Positions 27,795-36,406 of a stretch of 64,000 bases of DNA are shown piece by piece. The notes under the pieces are model-generated. The model was not told the DNA's origin, searched no databases, and saw only the letters and a program-made list of their open reading frames with translations. The position numbers and the translations under genes are program-made. Source of the DNA: Alphaproteobacteria bacterium (GTDB taxonomy: Bacteria > Pseudomonadota > Alphaproteobacteria > Rhizobiales > Rhizobiaceae); NCBI GenBank assembly GCA_018823835.1, contig JAHJHT010000002.1, forward strand, positions 1,736,001 through 1,800,000, given 5' to 3'. Numbering within the stretch: the first letter of the stretch is position 1; the number at the start of each line of letters is the position of its first letter.

Positions 27795-28229
27795 TCACCT
27801 CGTCCGGTTGCATTGCGCCTCTACCTGGCCGCCGCTGGTGAGGCCGGTGCGCAGGTAGGTTGTGTTGGCGCTTGTGGCATAGCCTTCGAAGGTGAGGATG
27901 CCATGGCTCTGGGTATGTGCCCGCAACCTCAGATAAACCCCGTTTGCGTCAGGATACACAGCCCAGTCGCCGCGCGCCTGGAACTGCACCACCGATTGCA
28001 TCAGGTTCGGGTTGTAGACGGCGCCTTGCGCATAAAGCCCGCCATCTCGCTGCGCCGAGATCTCGGCCTGATAGCCATAGGGTTGCAGGCCGGGTTCATA
28101 GAGCGTGACCGTGCAGGCCCAGTTGCCGCTGCCGTCGAAGTTCTGCGCTGCGGCGGGGGTGGAAACCATGGCTGCGGTCAGACAGCAACCAACAGCCAGC
28201 CCGGAGAGGAACCTGCGAAGCGTTCCCAT
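27795..28229 (-). CDS. Small secreted protein of unknown function
   Basis: 144 residues from ATG 28229 (GGAG 7 bases upstream; a second ATG at 28235 is too close to it). Signal peptide MGTLRRFLSGLAVGCCLTAA, cut after AAA. The mature part, NFDGSGNWACTVTLYEPGLQ onward, is beta-rich with two cysteines (one near each end) that could form a disulphide; no family recognised. Located alone between the regulator and the surface-fibre island. Confidence 0.65.
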   Translation of the reverse strand: MGTLRRFLSGLAVGCCLTAAMVSTPAAAQNFDGSGNWACTVTLYEPGLQPYGYQAEISAQRDGGLYAQGAVYNPNLMQSVVQFQARGDWAVYPDANGVYLRLRAHTQSHGILTFEGYATSANTTYLRTGLTSGGQVEAQCNRTR

Positions 28230-28395
28230 TGGCATTCTCCAAGAGGCTTGCTGATTGGAGACAAGATTGCCCGATCTGGCGGATTGATCAAGGTCCACCG
28301 CGTTTTCGGCCGTCCACGACATCCGGTTGCAGGCCAATCGCACAACCCGACGGCATTTCCTTTCACGGCGAAATTTGGTGCTGTCTGGCGGCCGG

Positions 28396-28896
28396 CTATG
28401 CTGGAAACTTGTGCGCCACGATCAATCGCCACGCCGTCCGATTGAGGGTTTCGATACGATCGATCGATTCCCTGATCCGCTTCATCTCGGCGGCGTCCAG
28501 ATCGTTCTCCTTGCCGAACTTGATGCCGTGTTTTGTCTCGGCAATCCGCATCATGATCGTCTTTGCGTTGCCGCCGTCGGCGTCGAACGAATAGAGACAA
28601 TGATTGTACTGGTTCTTGTGCTTGAGCACTTCCTTCATCTGGGCGGTGAACGAAAGGATCTCATCGCGACCTTTGCTGCCGATGCGCCCCATCTTCGCCA
28701 GCCGGTCGACAAGGTCGAAGCGTGCCCGCGTCGTGTTGAGCGTGAGAAAGATCACGATGGCGGTTTCCTTGTCGACGCCGGCCAGCCCGGCGATGAAGTG
28801 AACAAGGAGCGTTTCGGTATTGGTCCATGCGTAGTTCATTCGCCCCAGAAGCTGGAGCACGACGTCGAAGTTGGCGGTGGTTACCGGGTGGTCCAT
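28396..28896 (-). CDS. Conserved-looking cytoplasmic protein of unknown function (166 aa)
   Basis: 166 residues, mostly helical, starting MDHPVTTANFDVVLQLLGR and rich in charged helices (MKRIRESIDRIETLNRTAW). No signal peptide, no metal or nucleotide motif recognised. Only 8 bases separate its start from the stop of the LuxR-type gene, so the two are likely co-transcribed and it could be a partner or target of that regulator. Function not assigned. Confidence 0.6.
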   Translation of the reverse strand: MDHPVTTANFDVVLQLLGRMNYAWTNTETLLVHFIAGLAGVDKETAIVIFLTLNTTRARFDLVDRLAKMGRIGSKGRDEILSFTAQMKEVLKHKNQYNHCLYSFDADGGNAKTIMMRIAETKHGIKFGKENDLDAAEMKRIRESIDRIETLNRTAWRLIVAHKFPA

Positions 28897-28904
28897 CGCA
28901 TTGG

Positions 28905-29696
28905 CTAGTTCGGGTTTTCCGTGTCCTGACCGTTTCCCTCGAAATGCCTGAGAAAGACACTGGAGGCTTCAGTACGGTTGGCGACGCCGAGTTTCGACAT
29001 GATGTGATGCATGTGCAGCTTGACCGTGTGCTCGGACAGGGAGAGCCGCTCGGCGACGTTCTTGTTCTGCAGTCCCTTGACCACGAGTTGCATGACTTCC
29101 AATTCGCGTGCCGTCAGCGAGGACAGCTTCGTGGAGCCTTTCGAGCCATCTTCGACCATGCGCCGGGCATTCCCTTGGCCAGGCATCGCGGCCTGCTGCA
29201 CCTGGGTGATCTCCAGTATCGAACTCAATACATCCGGCGAGCAATAATCTCCCCCGTTGAGCATCAAGCGCAGCGCCGAAAGCCAGATGTCCAGCCGCAG
29301 ATTCATCGGCAGGAAACCGCGCACGACGCCCGAGCGCAGGATTTCGTCCAGGCAGGGGGCGAGCTGGCTGCGCCTGCTGAAGGAGATGCAGATGACAGCG
29401 CCGGGGAACATCTCTGAAAGCAGTTTCGAAGCCGGCAGGAACCGGTCGCAGATCGACGCGTCGATTATGACAAGGCGCGCCTGGTGATCTGCCAAATCGT
29501 GCCAGCCCACGAGCTGTTCGATCGCATCGAGCGAGACGAAGGCGAACTCGGGAAATTCGAGACCGATGTCCCTGATCAGGCAATCGGAGAAGATCTGCCG
29601 GGGTCCGACATATACGATTGCCTCGGGTTCAAGTGCACTCACACGTGGGTGAGAAGAACCGGATCTGGCCTCAAGTCCCTCGCTGGCCGGACACAT
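28905..29696 (-). CDS. LuxR/FixJ-type response regulator with atypical receiver
   Basis: 263 residues from ATG 29696 (GGGAGG upstream). The C-terminal LuxR helix-turn-helix is complete: LTARELEVMQLVVKGLQNKN then SLSEHTVKLHMHHIMSKLG. The N-terminal domain looks like a receiver with a possible phospho-Asp in LVIIDASI, but the early acidic pair is missing (IVYVGPRQIF) and the usual C-terminal Lys is absent (GFLPMNL), so phosphorylation is doubtful. CsgD, the enterobacterial curli activator, is also a LuxR-type with a degenerate receiver. It is divergent from the fibre island and a plausible regulator of it (inference). Confidence 0.85.
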   Translation of the reverse strand: MCPASEGLEARSGSSHPRVSALEPEAIVYVGPRQIFSDCLIRDIGLEFPEFAFVSLDAIEQLVGWHDLADHQARLVIIDASICDRFLPASKLLSEMFPGAVICISFSRRSQLAPCLDEILRSGVVRGFLPMNLRLDIWLSALRLMLNGGDYCSPDVLSSILEITQVQQAAMPGQGNARRMVEDGSKGSTKLSSLTARELEVMQLVVKGLQNKNVAERLSLSEHTVKLHMHHIMSKLGVANRTEASSVFLRHFEGNGQDTENPN

Positions 29697-30393
29697 ACGC
29701 ACCTCCCTGACAACCCATCACACGCCCACTCAAGGGTGGGCTTTGGGCCGGCACGGGCGGTTAACGCATTATAAATGCACGGTGTGTGCCCGCGCGACCT
29801 CAGATAATGTTATCCCTGCACGAATGCTTATCATTCCTATGAACTACGGTAAATATATCGTTGGATTAGATTCGTTAACAATCGCGTGTAGTGAAGCCGC
29901 GGATCGACGGCCGTTCCCGGGTTGCTCCACCACTGATCCGCGCGCGAAATTATTCCTGCCGTAATGATTGGAATGCCAACGAGTTGCATTGCCAATTCGT
30001 GCTTAACCCCAAGGGTTGAAAGCATCCGTTCCCGCGAGCCATCTCACGATTATGTGACGATGAAGTGGATGTCAGTTGAGTTCAAAGAAAAGATAGATCG
30101 ACTGTTAGCCGATTGCTGCCAGTAACGACTAGCTCCAATTCCTAGCTATTTCTCCGCGCGAGCCCGCCGCAGGATTCACGTTCTTCGCAGAAGCAAACCT
30201 AGCGGCAATTGTCTCAATCCAATTGCAAGAAATCGGCGACATCAGCCGCAGGACCGCCTTCTCGAAGACGTCAAGAAGACAACCAAGGGAGGGCTCCACC
30301 GACAGGAAAAGACTGCAAGCTTGTGCGGACGTCCGTTCAACGATGGCCGCACCAACCAATAAAAATATGACGCTAAACTCTAGATGAACCGAA
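29697..30393. other. AT-rich divergent intergenic region
   Basis: About 700 bases, clearly richer in A/T than the surroundings, between the LuxR-type gene and the Gln/Asn/Gly-rich gene. A small palindrome (GCCCAC, 6-base loop, GTGGGC at 29724-29741) lies near the regulator's start. Short frames exist on both strands (for example 30129-30461 minus) but lack ribosome-binding sites or recognisable protein features. Likely contains the divergent promoters; no precise -35/-10 pair is convincing. Confidence 0.5.
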
Positions 30394-30437
30394 GAAGACC
30401 AAGTGTCACCTAGCAGAAGACTGGTGACGAGGTCTTC
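30394..30437 (+). promoter_or_regulatory. 5'-leader stem-loop before the Gln/Asn/Gly-rich gene
   Basis: A nested stem: outer GAAGACC (30394-30400) with GGTCTTC (30431-30437), inner GTCACC (30405-30410) with GGTGAC (30423-30428), 12-base loop. A second GAAGAC inside the loop (30416-30421) could pair with the same right arm, giving an alternative fold. The ribosome-binding site (GAGAGG) begins 8 bases further on, so the structure may affect translation or mRNA stability. Confidence 0.5.
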
Positions 30438-30459
30438 GGAAAACAGAGAGGACTTTGTC

Positions 30460-32151
30460 ATGTCTAGAAAGAACTTTCTCCCGTGGCTAGATCACCAGAG
30501 CCAGAACCAGGACCAGGGACAAGGCCAGGGACAGGGCCAGGCCGAGTTGCAGGCCCAGATCCAGAAGGAGTTGCAGCTGCAGGGCCAGGGCCAGGGTCAG
30601 GACCAGTCCCAGTATAGCGAGAGCGTGAACCACAATGGGAATGGGAACGGCAACGGCAACCTGAATGGCAATGGAAACGGCAACCTGAACGGCAATGGCA
30701 ACCTGAACGGAAACGGTAATCTGAACGGGAACGCCAACGGCAATCACAACGCCAATTCCAACGCCAACTTCAACCACTCCTCGTCGACCTCCATTGCGGC
30801 CGCGGGGTCGCATTCGGACAGCACGTCGACCAGCACCTCGACCTCGTCCGCGTCGGTGAACGTCGACCTGACCGGGTACATCCCGACCGACGACGATTTC
30901 GCCGACGTTGACCTTTCCGGCGGCGCCCACATCGACAAGCTGCTGGTGAACCGGGATGGTGAGATCAACTACAACCCCGGCGACGATGTCTCGTTCGAAG
31001 ACATCCTGAACGACGCCCTGAATGGCCAAGGCAATGATTCCGCCTTCGTGTTCAGCCAGGTCGCCCAGCTTACCGACAACGACTCGCTGACCGATCCGGA
31101 TGTCAGCAACACCGGCAGCTTCCAGCAGAACGGAAGCGCCAGTGGCGGCACGGCACATTCCGGCGAAGGCATTGACGCCGGCGGTACCGGTGGCAGCGGC
31201 GGCGGCTATGCCAAGGCCAGTGGCGGCGATGGCGACGACGGCGGCGACGCTTTCGGCGGCTGGGCAAAGGCCTATGGCGGCGACAGCGGCAAGGCTTCCG
31301 GTGGCGATGCGCTCAGCGCGGCGCTCTCGCATGGCGGCAACGGCTCCGGTACGGGCCTAGGCCTCGGCGGCCTCGGCGTTGGTGTAGGCGTCGGCGCTGA
31401 AGGCGAGAATGGTGGTGCCGGCGGCAACGGCGCCAACGGCGGCCAGGCTAATGGCGGCGTCGGCGGCTATGGCGACGGCGGTGACGGCGGCGACGGCGGT
31501 GACGGCGGCGACGGCGGCGATGCCCATGCCGGAGCGATCTCCGCGGCAGGCGCAGGTGTCCCATGGTTCGGCGCTGCCGTGGCCGGATCAGCGGCCAAAG
31601 CCGGAGCGACCGGCGGCAATGGTGAGGAAGGCGGCGATGGCGGCAACGGCGCCGGCGGAACAGGTGGCGCCGGATACGGCGGCATAGCCGGTGACGGCGG
31701 CAAGGGCGGCAGCGGCGGCGACGCCGAAGGCGGCTCGGGCCTCGGCTTCGGTGCTGGCCATGGTGTCGGCATCGGCGCCGGCAAGGGCGTCGGCGGTGAC
31801 GCCGGATCCATCTCGGCCGCAATGGGCGGCAATGCCCACAGTGGCGATGCCTTCGGCGGCATCGCGACGGCCGGCCATGGCACCGGCGGAGCCGGCGGCA
31901 ACGGCGGCAACGGCGGCAACGCCACCAACGGTGCCGGTGGTGCGGGCGGCGATGCTGGAATGTGGGGAGCCTACAATGGCGACGACAGCTTCGTGAACGG
32001 GCTGTCGGAAGCCACGGCCGACGCGTTCCTGGATACGACGGCGTTCAACCAGAGCATCGTCATGGGTGCCAACATCCTTGGCAATACGGTCGACATGACC
32101 GTGGTCGGTGGCAACTTCACCGAGACGCTGACGGGCGAAGACGGCGCCTGA
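30460..32151 (+). CDS. Gln/Asn/Gly-rich low-complexity protein, likely type I secretion substrate
   Basis: 563 residues, no N-terminal signal peptide. Order: a QGQGQ-rich stretch (about residues 14-48), an NGNGNLNG-repeat stretch (60-104), a Ser/Thr-rich bridge (105-130), a unique acidic part (130-225) with VDLTGYIPTDDDFADVDLSG, a long Gly-rich part (240-500) with GGDGGDGGD triplets, and a C-terminal block near 520-563 (FNQSIVMGANILGNTVDMTV, then VGGNF). The C-terminal block resembles repeats of the next gene's product. Lack of a Sec signal and the exporter genes downstream suggest type I secretion. Gly-rich parts could form polyproline-II-type bundles. Start ATG 30460 follows GAGAGG. Confidence 0.75.
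   Translation: MSRKNFLPWLDHQSQNQDQGQGQGQGQAELQAQIQKELQLQGQGQGQDQSQYSESVNHNGNGNGNGNLNGNGNGNLNGNGNLNGNGNLNGNANGNHNANSNANFNHSSSTSIAAAGSHSDSTSTSTSTSSASVNVDLTGYIPTDDDFADVDLSGGAHIDKLLVNRDGEINYNPGDDVSFEDILNDALNGQGNDSAFVFSQVAQLTDNDSLTDPDVSNTGSFQQNGSASGGTAHSGEGIDAGGTGGSGGGYAKASGGDGDDGGDAFGGWAKAYGGDSGKASGGDALSAALSHGGNGSGTGLGLGGLGVGVGVGAEGENGGAGGNGANGGQANGGVGGYGDGGDGGDGGDGGDGGDAHAGAISAAGAGVPWFGAAVAGSAAKAGATGGNGEEGGDGGNGAGGTGGAGYGGIAGDGGKGGSGGDAEGGSGLGFGAGHGVGIGAGKGVGGDAGSISAAMGGNAHSGDAFGGIATAGHGTGGAGGNGGNGGNATNGAGGAGGDAGMWGAYNGDDSFVNGLSEATADAFLDTTAFNQSIVMGANILGNTVDMTVVGGNFTETLTGEDGA
30634..30770 (+). repeat. Tandem AACGG-type repeats coding for NGNGNLNG
   Basis: Repeating units of about 18 bases (GGCAACCTGAACGGCAAT and variants) code for alternating Asn-Gly with Leu every few residues. 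Such a tract could change length by slippage or recombination. Confidence 0.8.
31474..31527 (+). repeat. Tandem GGCGACGGCGGTGAC repeats coding for GGD triplets
   Basis: Five to six nearly identical 9-base units (GACGGCGGT/C) encode Gly-Gly-Asp triplets within the Gly-rich part of the secreted protein. Confidence 0.8.
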
Positions 32152-32160
32152 CACGCTTGC

Positions 32161-32185
32161 GGGGCGGGGCCAAAGGCCCCGTCCC
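32161..32185 (+). terminator. Hairpin after the Gln/Asn/Gly-rich gene
   Basis: 11-bp stem with one G-U pair (GGGGCGGGGCC, loop AAA, GGCCCCGTCCC) nine bases after the stop. No T-run; a partial terminator or stabiliser that would favour expression of the first structural gene over the downstream genes. Confidence 0.65.
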
Positions 32186-32269
32186 ATCTGCCGGAACGTG
32201 AGTCCCGCGAACGTCCGGCCAGAGTTGTAGCAGCGGAAACTTGGGCAACGACCCAGTAAGGTTGCAGAC

Positions 32270-34252
32270 GTGTATACGCTCGGCATTTCCGAAACGATCG
32301 CACACTTCATCGGCGTCTTCGAGATTTCACTGGAAGAGGCCCGCGGTCGGGAAGCATATGACGAATTCAGGGCCCATGCGGCGCTGGCCGAAAAGGAAGC
32401 CGAACTGAAGGTCTACGACCCCAACCTGTCCGAGTCCTACACCCTCGTCGATATCAGTGCCCAGAGCCGGTATTTCCCGGGCTTCGATCCACTCGTCCTG
32501 ATCGAGATCAGCACCCACACCTCCATGAATTACCTGGCCGTGCCGTTCCCCGACCCCTGGCACACGACGACGGGGCGGCCCTCTTTGCCCGATGGCTTTG
32601 CGTTCAGCGCGTCCGGTCAGCCCGCCCTGGAAATCGATCCGCCGGGATCGATCGGCATCGTCGCCTTGCAGTCCAACCTCGCGACGGACCACGACATCCT
32701 GACGATGGGCGATGTCGAGGCCGACTGGATGCCGACCGTCGTGTTCGACCAGGCAACCCAGTCGTTGCGGGAGCAAGCGTCGCTGGTGGACCCGATCGGA
32801 CCGCTGACGCGGCCAAACTCCGAAGGGGCCATCGCACAGATCGCCAACCAGCTTCTCGCAGACCTGGCCGACCCGGCGCCGGCCGACGACGGCATTGCCG
32901 AAGTCCACACACAGACCGGCGCCGAGATGCAGGGCATCCATGTCAACGGAGCGACCGTCGAGGAAGCGCCCGACTTTGCCGACTACCGCCCGCCGGAGCC
33001 TGACGAGGAGGAGGCCGAGAATGTGTCCTTCATCGCCGGCGCCGGCGAGATGGAATTCGTCGGATCGCAGGAGCTCAGCGCCGGCCACAATGTGCTGATC
33101 AACGAGGTCTTCATCGGCAACAGCTGGACCGTTTCGCCGGTGTTTGCGGTGGTCGGCGACAGCGTGTCGATCAACGCGATCATCCAGACAAATGTCTGGA
33201 GCGACAGTGACCGGATCGATGCGACATTCGCCTCCTGGGCGGACGCAGAAAGCGTCGAGACGACGGCGCTCAACATCGCGTCGTTCGTGGTGCAGGCAAC
33301 CACGCCCGAGGACAGCGGCGAACAGGATGACCCGACGGGTTTCCCGAGCCACTGGGTCGTCACCACGATCACCGGCAATCTCTCCCTGATCAACTGGATC
33401 GAGCAATACAACTACCTGTCCGATCACGACATCATGACAGTCACGGCCCGGGGGTCGAAGGCTGTCGTGGAGGCCGGCGGCAATGTCGAGTTCAACACTT
33501 TCTCGCTGCTCGAACTCGGCTTCTATTACGATCTCGTGGTGGTCGGCGGCAGCATTTACCACGTCAATCTCATCGAGCAGCAGAACATCCTGTTCGACAA
33601 CGACATCATCTCAGCCCTGCCTGGCTTCCAGACGACCGGCAGCGCGTCGTTGGCCACCGACGGCAATCTGCTCTGGAACGAGGCCCGCATCCACGTTGTG
33701 GGCCAGTCCGATTTCCAGGCGATGCCCGATCACTTCCTGACGGCGGCGGAGGGCCTTGCCAATGACGACCCTGGCGGCCTCGCAGGCGTCCTGCATGACG
33801 ATGCTTTCGCTGGGATGAGCGCCCTGCGCGTTCTCTACGTGTCCGGAAACATCCTCGACCTGCAGTACATCAGCCAGACCAACGTGCTGGGAGATGCCGA
33901 TCAGATCAGCGTCTTCGGCGAGGGAATAGAGGGCTTCGACGACACGGACTGGTCGATAACGACGGGCGGGAATGACCTGATAAACTCGGCCACCATTTAC
34001 GATTCGGGCGTCGATTCCACGCTGTATGTCGGCGGTGACGTCTACTCGGAGGCGCTGCTCTACCAGGCCGAACTGATCTCCGACGAGCCCTTGCCGCTGC
34101 AACTGGCGGCGGCGTCAGACTCGCTGGCCAACGAGGCCGTGCTGTTCCTCGCCGACGGCATGCTGGAGATCGACTCCGCAGAGCCGGAGACCATTGTCGC
34201 ACCCTCGTCGGATGTCGTCTCTGTCGACCCGATGCAGACAATGCTCGCCTGA
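32270..34252 (+). CDS. 660-residue repeat protein associated with type I secretion
   Basis: Starts at GTG 32270 (AAGG upstream); no signal peptide. Residues 1-125 form a distinct N-terminal domain (YTLGISETIAHFIGVFEISL). Afterwards two motifs alternate. Motif A: hydrophobic-x-x-I-x-Q-x-N-x-L-x-D-x-D-x-I, seen near residues 129-144, 300-317 (INAIIQTNVWSDSDRI), 371-389 (INWIEQYNYLSDHDIM), 429-447 (VNLIEQQNILFDNDII) and 528-546 (LQYISQTNVLGDADQI). Motif B: G-x-N-x-L-x-N then VVVGG. An acidic linker (PPEPDEEEAEN) lies near 245. The alternation suggests a beta-helix or stacked sheet. No named family recognised; probable secreted surface protein. Confidence 0.75.
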   Translation: MYTLGISETIAHFIGVFEISLEEARGREAYDEFRAHAALAEKEAELKVYDPNLSESYTLVDISAQSRYFPGFDPLVLIEISTHTSMNYLAVPFPDPWHTTTGRPSLPDGFAFSASGQPALEIDPPGSIGIVALQSNLATDHDILTMGDVEADWMPTVVFDQATQSLREQASLVDPIGPLTRPNSEGAIAQIANQLLADLADPAPADDGIAEVHTQTGAEMQGIHVNGATVEEAPDFADYRPPEPDEEEAENVSFIAGAGEMEFVGSQELSAGHNVLINEVFIGNSWTVSPVFAVVGDSVSINAIIQTNVWSDSDRIDATFASWADAESVETTALNIASFVVQATTPEDSGEQDDPTGFPSHWVVTTITGNLSLINWIEQYNYLSDHDIMTVTARGSKAVVEAGGNVEFNTFSLLELGFYYDLVVVGGSIYHVNLIEQQNILFDNDIISALPGFQTTGSASLATDGNLLWNEARIHVVGQSDFQAMPDHFLTAAEGLANDDPGGLAGVLHDDAFAGMSALRVLYVSGNILDLQYISQTNVLGDADQISVFGEGIEGFDDTDWSITTGGNDLINSATIYDSGVDSTLYVGGDVYSEALLYQAELISDEPLPLQLAAASDSLANEAVLFLADGMLEIDSAEPETIVAPSSDVVSVDPMQTMLA

Positions 34253-34261
34253 GGTCGACGC

Positions 34262-36397
34262 ATGACGCACCTTGGGCGCATCTCCAAAGATCCTGCAGCC
34301 GACGCGAAGCGTTCGGCGGGAGCATCGGAGTCGGAACTCGACCAGGCGCTGAAGCTGATTGAAGATGCGGTGTCCGACCTGATGACCGCGGCCGTCGACG
34401 CTGACGAGGACCCGCAGGAAGAGGGTGCGGACGCCCCCCCCAAGCCGCAGGCTGAACCGGAGGAGAGCGCCCCGGATACGGAACCGGAGGCCCGCCTGGA
34501 GAGCCCCAGTGTCACGCGCAGCGAAAAGCCGATCTCCGGCGCCAGGACGATCGACGGCGAGGCCGGGCCGGTCGAGGCACCGCCGGCGACCAATGCCGGC
34601 GGAGGGCCACCCGGGAACAAGGGCGGCTCGGGCAATGGCGGTGGCGGTGGCGGTGGCGGCGGCCAGTTCCACAAGCGCCTCGGCCCTGTCGATTTTTCCA
34701 AGAGCCTGAAAGCCGGACTGCGTGCGGTCCGCCGCAACCTGGTGGCCGTGATGATCTTCACCAGCGCGACCAACGTCCTGGTGCTGGCGATACCCATCTA
34801 CCTGTTCCAGATTTCCGACCGTGTATTGTCCAGCCGCTCGGTGGATACGCTGGTCATGCTGACCGCGGTGGTGATCGGCGCCGTCGTCCTGCAGGTCGTC
34901 TTCGATGCGATACGCCGATTCATCCTGATGCGGACAGCTGTCGAGGTGGCAGCCCAGCTCGGCTCGCCCATACTCAGCGCGGCCGCGCGCGCAGCGCTGC
35001 ACAGCAATGGCCGGGAATACCAGATTCTCGGCGATCTCCAGCAATTGCGCTCGTTCATCGTGTCCTCGACGCTCCTGTCGTTCCTGGATGGGCCGTTCGC
35101 GCCGCTGTTCGTCGTCGCGGTGTTCCTCATCCATCCGGACCTCGGCTACATCGTCGTCGCAACGGCCCTCGCACTGCTGCTGGTTGCGGTGCTCAACCAG
35201 AAGATTACCGCCAGCCCGTTCGGGGAGGCCAACCTCCATCAGTCCAAGGCCAATCTTCACCTCGATTCGATGGCGCGCAATTCCCAGATCATTAACGCGC
35301 TGGCGATGATCCCGGAGGCGGTGAGCATCTGGGGCAAGGACACGGCTTCTTCGCTGCGCTCGCAGGTGCTGGCGCAGGACCGCAACATCGTATCGGCTTC
35401 GCTCTCGCGCGGCCTGCGCCTGCTGACGCAGGTAAGCATGCTGGGGTGGGGAGCGTATCTTGCGATCCTCGGCGAAATGACCGGCGGCATGGTGATTGCG
35501 GCATCGATCATCGCCGGCCGCGCCCTGGCGCCGATCGAGGGCGCGATCGAGGGCTGGAACCAGTTCCTGCTGTCGCGCGCGTCCTACGGGCGCATCGCGG
35601 CGCTGCTCAAAGCCTCGCCCTTCAACTTCGAAAGGCTGCAGCTGCCGAAACCGGAAGGCAGGCTGGACGTCGAGCGGCTTCTCTATGTGCCACAGGGGAC
35701 CAAGTCGGTCGTTCTGAACGCCATCAGCCTCAGCCTGAGGCCGGGCGAGTCGCTGGCCGTCATCGGCGATTCCGGCGCCGGAAAGACCACGCTGGGCAAG
35801 ATGCTGGTCGGCTCGATCCTGCCGACGTCGGGATGCGTGCGTCTCGACCTGATGGACCTGCGCAACTGGGACCAGCGGCAGTTCGGCGAAAACATCGGCT
35901 ACCTGCCGCAGGACGTCCAGCTCTTTCCCGGATCGATCAAGCGCAACATAGCGCGCATGCGGGACGAAGCTTCCGACGCGCAGATATTCGAAGCGGCCTC
36001 GCTCGCCGACGTGCACGAGATGATCGCCTCCCTGCCGCAGGGCTACGAGACGATTGTCGCGCAGGACGGTTCGCCGCTTTCGGGCGGACAGAAGCAGCGC
36101 ATCGCGCTGGCGCGGGCCTTCTTCGGCAATCCGACGCTGGTCGTGCTCGACGAACCGAATTCGAACCTCGACACCAATGGCGACCGCGCACTGGCCCGGG
36201 CGCTCGATCACGCCAAGCGACAGAACATCACCGTCGTCGCGATAACCCAGAAGCCTTCCCTCCTGAGCTGCGTCGACAAGATCATGCTTCTGGCCAACGG
36301 CGCCGTCTCCATGTTCGGCACACGGCAGGACGTGCTGAAGGCGCTGTCGGAACAGCAGAACCGCAACCGCTTGGGCGGCCAACCGAACTCCGCCTAG
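34262..36397 (+). CDS. Type I secretion ABC exporter (PrtD-like) with extended N-terminus
   Basis: 711 residues. Residues 1-140 form an unusual acidic/Pro-rich extension ending in a run of nine glycines before the first membrane helix (residues ~155-175). Six membrane segments, then the ATPase domain: Walker A GDSGAGKTT (502-510), signature LSGGQKQR, Walker B LVVLDEPN. At the H-loop the usual His is Gln (AITQKPSLL, Gln663). PrtD/HlyB-type exporters move unfolded C-terminal-signal proteins through an adaptor and TolC. The adaptor follows at 10 bases; no TolC gene is near. Confidence 0.9.
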   Translation: MTHLGRISKDPAADAKRSAGASESELDQALKLIEDAVSDLMTAAVDADEDPQEEGADAPPKPQAEPEESAPDTEPEARLESPSVTRSEKPISGARTIDGEAGPVEAPPATNAGGGPPGNKGGSGNGGGGGGGGGQFHKRLGPVDFSKSLKAGLRAVRRNLVAVMIFTSATNVLVLAIPIYLFQISDRVLSSRSVDTLVMLTAVVIGAVVLQVVFDAIRRFILMRTAVEVAAQLGSPILSAAARAALHSNGREYQILGDLQQLRSFIVSSTLLSFLDGPFAPLFVVAVFLIHPDLGYIVVATALALLLVAVLNQKITASPFGEANLHQSKANLHLDSMARNSQIINALAMIPEAVSIWGKDTASSLRSQVLAQDRNIVSASLSRGLRLLTQVSMLGWGAYLAILGEMTGGMVIAASIIAGRALAPIEGAIEGWNQFLLSRASYGRIAALLKASPFNFERLQLPKPEGRLDVERLLYVPQGTKSVVLNAISLSLRPGESLAVIGDSGAGKTTLGKMLVGSILPTSGCVRLDLMDLRNWDQRQFGENIGYLPQDVQLFPGSIKRNIARMRDEASDAQIFEAASLADVHEMIASLPQGYETIVAQDGSPLSGGQKQRIALARAFFGNPTLVVLDEPNSNLDTNGDRALARALDHAKRQNITVVAITQKPSLLSCVDKIMLLANGAVSMFGTRQDVLKALSEQQNRNRLGGQPNSA

Positions 36398-36406
36398 GAG
36401 CAACGC

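Noticed and set aside
30129..30461. 110-codon minus-strand frame in the AT-rich gap
   Set aside because: No ribosome-binding site, no family features; overlaps the start and leader hairpin of the plus-strand gene.
30460..32151. PE_PGRS- or collagen-like identity for the Gly-rich protein
   Set aside because: The GGx triplets only resemble these by composition; no PE domain and no regular Gly-Pro-x collagen pattern.
32270..34252. RTX toxin or haemolysin-type calcium repeats
   Set aside because: The D-x-D motifs are not the GGxGxDxUx nonapeptide; spacing and context differ.
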